In this document: one piece after another, positions 37,150-45,325 of the stretch
Layout: each line of letters opens with the position of its first letter
Numbering within the stretch: the stretch's first letter is position 1
Assembly: GCA_013397865.1 (NCBI GenBank)
Contig: VZTI01004542.1
Location: forward strand, 1,765,489 to 1,829,488
Source of the DNA: Struthidea cinerea
Lineage: Eukaryota > Chordata > Aves > Passeriformes > Corcoracidae
Direction: 5' to 3'
Length of the DNA stretch: 64,000 bases
Program-made: the position numbers and the translations under genes
Notes under the pieces: model-generated
What the model saw: the letters and a program-made list of their open reading frames with translations, nothing else
The model's database searches: none
Told to the model about the DNA's origin: nothing

Positions 37150-37350
37150 TGCACGCGTTACTTTCTTGATTAGTTGCTTTACTGTGGGATCTGCTGTATT
37201 GATTAATTTTAATCTGCTTTGTATGTTATGTAGATCTGAAATTGAGTTGAGTGCAGGGGATGAAGAAACTGCTCTAATTTTTTTTTGGAGTATGTTGCGT
37301 TTGATTAATTTTATAGCCTGTGTTGATAAAAGCTTTTATCCTAGTCTGCT
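37150..37350. promoter_or_regulatory. Homeodomain-motif-rich, enhancer-like segment
   Basis: A 13-bp direct repeat TTGATTAATTTTA occurs at 37199-37211 and 37301-37313, 102 bp apart. Each copy contains TGATTAAT, which fits the PBX-HOX composite consensus TGATTNAT. A related TTGATTAG lies near 37167. The segment is AT-rich but not low complexity. An enhancer role is inferred from these motifs alone. Confidence 0.3.
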
Positions 37351-37849
37351 ATCAAGTTAACTCTCTGTGTTTGTCATTTTTTACTCCTGGGGTTCCACGT
37401 AATTCAGTTTCGTAAACGGATTTGACGGATGTTTTCTGATACTTCAATCAAGCCTTTTGGCATAGATTTGCCTATCCCTTGCTTTGCACGTACCTGGACA
37501 ACCCTTGCTGAAGACAGAAATAGAATTGTATTAAATTAAAAAGTGTATTGAAAAGAACAGGATGGCCAGAGCAGATGATTGTAAACAGTGTCCTCTGACA
37601 AAGCATGAAATATAAAGCCCAAGTGAAAGAGAAGACTGTCCCAGGAGGATTAAAGATGGTTTTTGCAGCCTGAAAGTCCCCTTTCATCCCTCTTTCTGCT
37701 CTATCTACCATCTATCCCACGGGGCTGAAGGGAGGGCAAGCCTGCAGTTATATCGTGAGCCTCTTCTGGGACAAGGAAACACTGTCTGATCTTCAAAGGT
37801 CTGGCACAGGCAGTAGGAGGCTGTGTGAGTTTCTTCTGTGGCTGCTATT

Positions 37850-37974
37850 AGAATAGAATCACAGAATGGTTTGGGTTGGAAGGGACCTTAAAGATCATGT
37901 AGCTGCAACTCCCGTGCTATGGGCAGGCACGTGTTCCACTAGACCAGGTTGCTCAAAGGCCCCAGCCAATCTGG
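37850..37974 (-). mobile_element. CR1 LINE 3' fragment, minus orientation
   Basis: The fragment starts with the reverse complement of the octamer tail (AGAATAGAATCACAGAATGG), followed by TTGGGTTGGAAGGGACCTT. It then continues through GGGCAGGCACGTGTTCCACT to about CCCAGCCAATCTGGG. It is about 125 bp, 5' truncated and diverged. It faces the next CR1 fragment tail-outward. Confidence 0.9.
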
Positions 37975-38129
37975 GTATTATTTCCTAGCCCAGGCAGGAG
38001 GGGATGAAATGTCACCTTTTTTGCAACACAGCTGCACAGACCTTATCCCTGTGGGATGGCGAAGGCGATTGTGGAGTTCTTCTCATTCTTTGCTTGTTTT
38101 TATTTCTTGTTTCTGTGTTACAGTCCCAA

Positions 38130-38267
38130 GCCTGCCAGAGTTCAAGGAGTGTTTGGACAACATTCTCAGGCCCATGGTGGGATTCCTGAGGTGTCCTGCA
38201 CAGGGCCAGGAGTTGGAGTCAATGATTCCGATAGGTCCATTCCAACTCAGCATATTTTATGATTCAG
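38130..38267 (+). mobile_element. CR1 LINE 3' fragment, plus orientation, different subfamily
   Basis: The GGAGTGTTTGGACAACATTC, GGGCCAGGAGTTGGAGTCAA and TCCATTCCAACTCAGCATAT motifs, with a TATTTTATGATTC end, match the CR1 subgroup whose 3' end reads GGAGTTGGACTCAATGATCC. It is an older, more diverged copy than the fragments at 27110 and 41930. Confidence 0.8.
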
Positions 38268-41200
38268 TGAAGTTACAGATACAGATGTAGCAAGGCAGCA
38301 GGTGCAGGTACCACATGGGCTTCACCAGAAGATTTCTTTCGTCTGGTGGATATTTAAAGTGTGATGTGAAATAAGATGATTTGTACCTGTCATAAATTCA
38401 TGTGGGTGTGGTTCTGCTGGGGCTGTCAGCAGAGATGTCCCCTTACCTGTTTTCATGTCCTTTAAACAATAGTAACCAGAAAGTTTTCAGCAGAAGAAAA
38501 ACCAGTATTTATATCAGGGCTTCCAGTGATATATGTAAAGGGGACTTTTGAAAGTTTGGTGTTAGCACAGCTTATCAGCACATGGAGGGCCTCTGTGAGC
38601 TGACGAGTTGGATGTGCTAGATGTGCCCCACCAATTGAGCAACTAAAATGACATCTGCATGAGCAACTGATAAGCACTGCCTCCCAGAATTGAGAAATCA
38701 TCACAAAGAGCCATGAGGAGCAGCTGGGGTACATGGTGGGTGACACCTACATGCAAGCCTGCACCCCTTCTCCTTCCACCAGAGCCCCAGAAACTTTCCA
38801 CAGAGGGGCAGAAGAACCCTGGGAACTTGCTTTGAATTCAATAATTTAATTTTGCAGGTCATTAAGTGTTTGTGTTTTGGATGGGTTTTACTGCAGTTCA
38901 CCCATTCCACACCATCTCCTGTCCCAAGGGCGAACTCCAATATCTGATGATTGTGACACACTAAGAATTTTTACATTTTAACTGTGCTATATATAGTACA
39001 CAGGAACGGGTTAACTTCTCCTGAAGGCTGCTTTCAGCCACAGTCCATAATTTTGCAGCAAAGACTGTACCTCTCACAGGACTTTAGAGATGACAATGGT
39101 AGAGTTTGAAGAAGGAAAATGATATTACAATCTCTTCAGGTGTAGATGCTGTTGTTCTCAGATACCAGGCACTGGCTTCAAACAAGCAGGGGCACAAAGA
39201 AAACACCACACACTGTTGTCAGCCACACTAATGCTCAGTGTCTCCGTTTTGTAGCTGCTTGGATATGATGAAAACAAATCTTTAATAGTTGCTGCTTCCA
39301 TCATTGCACTGCACTCTGTTTTCTATTCAGTTGCAAGGACAGCTCATTTCCAGCAAATGGGAACAATGCGCTCATATTGCTAATTCATGCCACCACACAC
39401 AAATGTTCAGATTATGTTGTGCAGAACCAAATTCCAGTCTCATTCACGAGTGCAACTCACACTTCAATCCAGTTCCCTAGCAAGAAGCAGGGAGCCCTGC
39501 AGCAAAGCTTGTGACAAATTAAAACCTGAAAGAAGCAATGAAAGAACATCTGATATATTCTATTTTTTTTTTTTTTATGTAGGGTTTGAAAAGTAGACCT
39601 GGACATATAGCAGAGGGTGGAACCCAGGGGAACTAGTGTCAGAGATGATTTGAAGGCAAATGATTTGTCAGGAGGTTGGCATCCACAGAGTGCTGCACAA
39701 ATTTCCCCTAATCTACTGCCTCCCTGTTTTGGTCTGTGGTGATATGTGGGCACAGACAGGATACTTTGATATAAAGAATTTGGGGGTGGATAATTTAAAG
39801 ACTAAAGTAGAGTGCCGACTAATCTTGGGGAAATGCAAGGTAAAAGGATGTGTTAAGAGCTGCTGAGAGCAGGGGCTGGGCATCTGAAGTGGCCGATACA
39901 GTCTTTTTGTGGCAGATGCTTGGTGGTCTCTGGTCCTGGGGCATCAGGAGCCCTCCCACAGGCCAGGGGACCTGGGCTCAAATCTAAATTGAGACCCTGT
40001 CCAACCCCTTGGCAGTCTGGGGAGCTGCCTACCCATCCCACAGCGCTGTCTACCTTTACTAATTCCCTTCCTGAGTTACCACCAGTGCCTGGCACTCCAG
40101 GGATACGTAGGCAGCCAGAGAAGCCCGCTTTGGCAGGGAGTACTTCTCTGAGGAAAAATTACACCTTCTCTGACTGTGTTTTGAGTCACCTTCCGTGACT
40201 GCATGGACCAGAACACCTTTCATGAATGGGGCCAACCAGCTGATCCTCCTGCTTTGGTGCTAAGCTGCTGCGCTGTCTTTCTCAATATTTTCCATGCTGA
40301 TTTCCTTGCCCTCCAGTTTGGAATATTATGTCTATGGTAAATGGTCCTGAGCAGCCCTGATGGCAGATGACCTTCACACTCTTCTGCGGAAAAGACACCC
40401 CAAAAGCATTTCCAAACTCTTTGCAAGAGCAGCACATATGAACCCATGTGCATGGGCATGCATACAGCTGGTACAGACTCAGGGAGCCCCCACTTTGGGA
40501 CTTCTGACCCCCACTATGTGACATGGGGGGCACCTACAGCAAGACCAGGGCTGTGTCAGCTCCAGGGGAGGCAGCAGAAGACAGAGATTGATTTGCCAAG
40601 ACGCAGCTGATAAGCAAAGAAAATTCCACTGATGGACAACCAAGAGGGTAGAGCTAAAGACCTCGGTGTTCTTGTTATGGAAAATTTCGGGCAGGTGTTA
40701 CCTGTTACCACGCTACCTCGCTCACGATTGCTTCAGATGCGATGAGGTAGGCTGGGTTGGGCTGCGTCAGTCACTGCTTGGTTGGCGCATTGTAGGGGAC
40801 AGCTTCGTCAAGACGGGGCCTTTCACTAGATGGTGCTCTTTGCTGAGCCATCGCTGTGTCCGGCCCCTCTTCTTGGATCTGGGAACTTCAAGGGATCTGC
40901 CTCATAAACCCTTCTTGTACAGATGGAAGGAAGGCGAAGCAAAATGTTTTTCCAGGGTCCCTGCTCTCATGTGCCATTATTTTATTGGAGCCATATAAAA
41001 AAAAACTACTGCTTTGTATCGATTGTAACAGGGGTACAATGCCGGTACATTCCAGTCTCCAAAATGACCAAAATGCACAAGCATTGAAGCCATTTTTATT
41101 GTTTCAGTTGCTTTCAACTGAATCAACGGTGCATATTTTGGAAGCTAATGCCAAGTTCACATGCAGGGTTTTCAGCAGATAATCTTCTGCACCGTACACA

Positions 41201-41399
41201 GTGTTGGTTTTTCTGCACTACTTAGAGAGAACATGACGTACGGGAATTACCTGCAGCCTTCTCCCAGTGCTCTGACCAGCAGCAAGGTCTCTGGAAAGAA
41301 TTGCCAAGTATTTTTGGGGTGGTTCTCGTGAAGCGACACACGTTAAGCTCAGCGCTGACACTGCCTTTGCGCGCACGATCATCCAGCCACTACCAGGGC
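38268..41399. other. Intergenic stretch, CpG content rising toward the right
   Basis: No gene or transposon is recognised. From about 40.65 kb the density of CpG rises (GACGGGGCC, CACGTTAAG, GCGCGCACG), suggesting an island shore or a hypomethylated upstream region of the promoter at 42-43 kb. Confidence 0.5.
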
Positions 41400-41409
41400 T
41401 AGCGGGACA

Positions 41410-41439
41410 CACACGTGTGCAGTAGGAGGAGCCACGTGG
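41410..41439. promoter_or_regulatory. Two palindromic CACGTG E-boxes, 21 bp apart
   Basis: CACACGTGTG (41410-41419) and CCACGTGG (41432-41439) are both perfect palindromes around CACGTG, with centres 21 bp apart, about two turns of the helix. CACGTG is bound by USF, MYC/MAX and CLOCK-BMAL1 family factors. A third CACGTG is at 41915-41920. All lie upstream of the 42-kb CpG island. Confidence 0.4.
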
Positions 41440-41914
41440 AAATGTTGGGCCACCACATGTATGCATTTCCAAAGAGCGTCCAACAAAAACGGTAACTGAA
41501 GGCAAGTCACCACCACAAGAGATCAGGCATCTTCATTCTGCAGGGCCTCCTCCAGCCCAGCCACACACGGACCACAGACCACATGAGCTCATTTGCTAAT
41601 GGTGGGTTGCTGTTTCCACTGCTTTTTCCGGGGCAAGGCGTGGGAACGCTACGGGAGACGTTCCTCCATCAAACCTACACACCGCACACAGCCGTAAGAG
41701 AACCGGGAAGGAGGGCGAGGAGCAGGACGAGGCCGTGGGCTGCGTTGGTGGGACTCAAGTGGAGCTGCTGGGTTTGTGACAGGTACAGGTGTGCAGCACA
41801 TCCCGTTCACAGCCGGACAGCTTGTGCTCTGGGCACTAGGAGAGGCTTTAACTGCTGGAAGCGGGGACGCCAGAACTCCCAACAACCGGAACAGGCCCTA
41901 CAGCTGGAGCTCAG

Positions 41915-41920
41915 CACGTG
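41915..41920. promoter_or_regulatory. Third CACGTG E-box
   Basis: A single CACGTG lies just outside the CR1 fragment, about 500 bp from the inner pair. Alone it would carry little weight; it counts only with the pair at 41410-41439. Confidence 0.25.
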
Positions 41921-41929
41921 GGAAGGCAG

Positions 41930-42078
41930 GATCCTAGAATCCTAGAATGTTTTGGGTTGGAAGGGACCTTAAGCATCATCCAGTTCCAACCTCCCTGTCA
42001 TGGGCAGGGACACCTCCCACTAGCGGAGGTTGTTCAAACCCCCATCCAGCCTGGCCCTGAACTCTTCCAGGCATGAAG
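41930..42078 (-). mobile_element. CR1 LINE 3' fragment at the CpG-island edge, minus orientation
   Basis: An octamer tail (ATCCTAGA-ATCCTAGA) is followed by TTGGGTTGGAAGGGACCTT, CCAACCTCCCTGTCATGGGC and AACCCCCATCCAGCCTGGCC. It is about 150 bp, 5' truncated, and the least diverged of the four copies by eye. It ends roughly 40-100 bp before the CpG-dense sequence begins. Confidence 0.9.
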
Positions 42079-42109
42079 CAACCCCCAGATCCCCCTCTGA
42101 TAAAAACAA

Positions 42110-43060
42110 ACCTGCAGCCTAAGGAGCTGCCTGCGCGCTTTCACACCCGCACCACCATGTTACACACACGCAGCCGCCTCTCCCCCAGCAGTCGAGCAGC
42201 CGGGAAGGGGCACAGGCGAGGGAGAAGCCCCCAGGGCGGGGAGCGGGGCTTTCCCCAGCGCTGCTCACGGCGCAGGGCAAGTCGGCCGGAGCTCAGCCGC
42301 AGCCAGAGCCGTCGCTGCCGCTCGGCCCCGCACCGCCCGGCCCGGGGCGGCCCNNNNNNNNNNNNNNNNNNNNNNNNNNNNNNNNNNNNNNNNNNNNNNN
42401 NNNNNNNNNNNNNNNNNNNNNNNNNNNNNNNNNNNNNNNNNNNNNNNNNNNNNNNNNNNNNNNNNNNNNNNNNNNNNNNNNNNNNNNNNNNNNNNNNNNN
42501 NNNNNNNNNNNNNNNNNNNNNNNNNNNNNNNNNNNNNNNNNNNNNNNNNNNNNNNNNNNNNNNNNNNNNNNNNNNNNNNNNNNNNNNNNNNNNNNNNNNN
42601 NNNNNNNNNNNNNNNNNNNNNNNNNNNNNNNNNNNNNNNNNNNNNNNNNNNNNNNNNNNNNNNNNNNNNNNNNNNNNNNNNNNNNNNNNNNNNNNNNNNN
42701 NNNNNNNNNNNNNNNNNNNNNNNNNNNNCCCGCGCCCTCGCACGCTTCCCCCGCCCTTCCTCCTCCTCGTCCTCGGGGGGTTTTTCTCCGCGCAACTTCG
42801 CGTGGAGCCGTTCCGGGCGGCCCCTGTCCTCCGCGTGGCTTTATTCCTTTTCATTTTACGGCTCTCGGTACTTTTTCATTTATTTGCAGTGTTGACTCGT
42901 GCGGCTGCTCCCCGCCGCTATTGTCTGCGGGCCGGGGCCGGGCGCGGTCCCCCCGCAGCCGGGCGGGGGTGGCGGCCCCGCTGCCGGGGCGACGCGCGAG
43001 GACGAGCCGTGATGTGCCCGGGGGTGTGCCGGGGACACGCATCCGCCTGGCCCCCAGCCT
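42110..43060 (+). promoter_or_regulatory. CpG island, likely promoter of a plus-strand gene
   Basis: CpG density is very high on both sides of the gap. Plus orientation is inferred from the T/G-rich composition downstream (43-64 kb), which is the pattern left by rightward transcription. No convincing donor is visible in the sequenced part, so the first exon and its donor may lie inside the gap. The long open frames here (42073-43395 plus, 42141-42854 minus) exist only because N was read through, and are not evidence of coding. Confidence 0.55.
42354..42728. other. Assembly gap of 375 N
   Basis: The gap lies in the middle of a GC-rich island, flanked by GGGGCGGCCC and CCCGCGCCCT. The missing sequence is likely GC-extreme and may contain the first exon. 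Confidence 0.98.
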
Positions 43061-44480
43061 CCCTCCCCACCGGGATTGCTAATATCCCGGTCGGAACCCC
43101 TCTACAGGCTCGCAGACACAACTTTGTATCTCAGTTTATTGCACAGAAAGTCACCGCGGATTCGTATCAAGAATCCCCCGCAACACGCGGGGTGTTGGTG
43201 TGTGTCATCTTTGGGTCTCACTGGCATTTGGTGTCACTCAGAGGGTCATTGCCGTGGGGCCTGTTTCATGCGTTCACTCTGTTGCTTGAAAAGATAATTA
43301 TTTTTGTTCCTTCTCGAGTGCAGACGCTTCTTCTGAAGCAAATGCTGGAGTTTCTGTATGAGGATTGCGAAATGGTAGTTTTTCTTAACCTGTAAACTGT
43401 TAGGGTTTATTAATCCACCTTCTGTGACTGTGCTGTCCCTGCAAGTCATATACAGGAGTTGGGATTTGCAGAGTCTGATTTTGCTGACCTCTGGAATTGG
43501 TTCTGCTCCAGTGTCTTTTACAGGGCTTCATGTTAGCTGGAGATTGGAAGTGGGGAAAAAAGTGATTTATAAAAAGTTGGGGTTTTTTTAAGAGTGTGTT
43601 GTAGCGATTGTGCTGTGGATGACCAGATAGGGATTTGATAAAGGGATTAGAAATCCTGTACTGCTGTAGGACAGTTGGTCACTGTGGCTCTCTGTAATCT
43701 CCGTCAGCCGTAAAACTTTAGGTACTCATGGAGATATGCAATGCACTAGAAATATGTAAAGCATGTAGCTTCAGAGCTGAGTTTAGACAGTTAGTCTGAG
43801 ATCCATGGATGTCTTGTATGCTGGGAGTTTTGGCTAATATAATCTAATGGCTTTTAAAGGGCCCAGCTACATTAATTCTGTTTGTGGTGACTCTCTGGAG
43901 TCCCTTGTTGGGTGTGTTTCTCATGTTTTGCACACCTTTGCTGAGCTATTGAGGAATTGTAAAGGTGAACCAAGTTCCACATGGGTCCTTGAAGACAAGA
44001 TACTAATGATTCATTTATTGCTGTGTTAGAGGAGGTGTAGTTTTATACATAGATACCTTAGTAGTGGGAGTAGACTGATGTTAACCTCATAACATCCTTG
44101 TCTGTGGATAGAAGCTGCTGTCTGTACTGGAGGGACATTTGCTTTGCTTTGGGACATGGTGACAGTGCTTTGTTTGCACACTTCAGATTGGGTTTGTTTG
44201 GGTTTTTTTGTTTTGTTTTCTTTTTTTTTACAAGCCTGATACCAGGGTAAGGGTGCATTAGGCAAGGTGAGGATCATCTGGGCACGTGTTTTCCCTTGGC
44301 ATGAGTTGAAGCGCGTCCCTGTTGTCCATGTTCATGGGTTGAGCCTCTCCGTCGCCCGTCTGTCCTTGCAGCGCTGCCCGGTGCTGGGCAGACGGGCTAG
44401 CCTGGGGCTGTTGCTAGAAGGGCACGGGTGTTGAGTTCTGCCAAGCAGACAGGTTTTGTCGGTAGTTTGAATGACGAGTC
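43061..44480 (+). other. Start of T/G-rich, presumed intronic sequence
   Basis: CpG density falls sharply after 43.1 kb and T runs become common. A G/T-rich low-complexity stretch occurs at 44191-44229. One candidate exon (43324-43374) is listed separately. Confidence 0.4.
43324..43374 (+). other. Candidate 51-nt exon, plus strand
   Basis: The acceptor TTGTTCCTTCTCGAGTGCAG is strong. The segment is 51 nt, a multiple of three, with an open frame reading TLLLKQMLEFLYEDCEM. The following donor, ATG|GTAGTT, is weak. The peptide looks helical and acidic at its end, but matches nothing I know. It lies 300 bp past the CpG island. Confidence 0.18.
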
Positions 44481-44488
44481 CCCCGCAG

Positions 44489-44580
44489 GTAGTGTGGGTG
44501 AGCTGTGCTGCGTGATGGCGTTCCAGCCTGGCTCTCCTGCCCGGCTCCGGCGGCCACAGATGGCCGGCATAGCCCGAGAG
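44489..44580 (+). other. Candidate first coding exon (92 nt), plus strand
   Basis: The acceptor CCCCCGCAG and donor GAG|GTGAGG bound a locally CpG-rich segment. Inside, ATG at 44515 has G at -3 and G at +4 (a strong start context). It opens exactly 22 codons, beginning MAFQPGSPARLRR and ending MAGIARE, that meet the donor in phase 0. The segment could equally be a first exon without the acceptor. The Arg/Pro-rich peptide is not recognised, and the frame is also open upstream. Confidence 0.25.
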
Positions 44581-45148
44581 GTGAGGACACGACGTGTTCG
44601 AAGTAACAGAGTCCAGCCAGGGACTGCAGCCAGAGAGAAAGGCAGGAGCTTGATGTTCCTGATTTACAGCTTCGCTGCATCAAAGGAGGGAAACGCAGTT
44701 GAGAACTCAAAGCTGCTCGTAGGAACAGAGCCCCGCCAGGTACTATCCGATGATGGATGTTTTTAAACACAGTCTGCGTAGCGCAGCTTTGAGACTCAGG
44801 CATATGCAGAACTCACTAATCCCTCAGCAGGATATACTTGTGAGTAAGCCGTGTTCTGGTCTAGGGTACGCTCCTGTGCTAAGAGGAGGATTAAGTACTG
44901 TTAAAGGAATCTGGTTATTCTATCCAAAGCATGAATTAAGAACAGCAGTCAATAAATTATACTGGAGGAAAAAAACATTGGTAGGTTTATTGGTGGTGTT
45001 CACATGCTCCTGTGTTACAGAAGCAGTGGGGTTTTTTCATATAATTTTCTGCTGGAATAATAAGTTTTAATAAATAGGTACTTAACAAAAAAATCGTTAG
45101 TAGAAGCTGCAGTGCCTGCTGTACCTACTTCTTCTCCACTGTTTCCAG

Positions 45149-45325
45149 GACACCAACGTATCAGTTTTCTCTGCCTGGTATTTGGTGGTGATCCACTCAC
45201 CAATAAAACCGACCTTGAAGCAGCTTGGAAGCTTTTCTGCTTATTGCTGTTGTTGGTTATCTCTGCAATCTACTTGAGTGCTATTAAATGGTATTTCTAT
45301 AGGGGTTCCCCACACAGGCAATAAA
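45149..45325 (+). other. Candidate terminal exon with a membrane helix and AATAAA
   Basis: The acceptor CTTCTCCACTGTTTCCAG|G is strong. One open frame continues to TAA at 45322-45324. It contains a hydrophobic run (LFCLLLLLVISAIYLSAI) followed by a basic tail (KWYFYRGSPHRQ), like a single-pass C-terminal anchor. AATAAA at 45320-45325 overlaps the stop. T-rich DNA readily encodes Leu/Phe/Ile runs, so the hydrophobicity may be incidental. The phase does not match the donor at 44580; in that phase a different 42-codon frame is open. Confidence 0.15.

Noticed and set aside
42141..42854. 237-codon minus-strand open frame over the gap
   Set aside because: Same N read-through; no protein-like sequence on either side.
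42073..43395. 440-codon plus-strand open frame across the CpG island
   Set aside because: More than a quarter of it is read through the 375-N gap. The rest is GC-rich leader-like sequence joined to unrelated downstream DNA.
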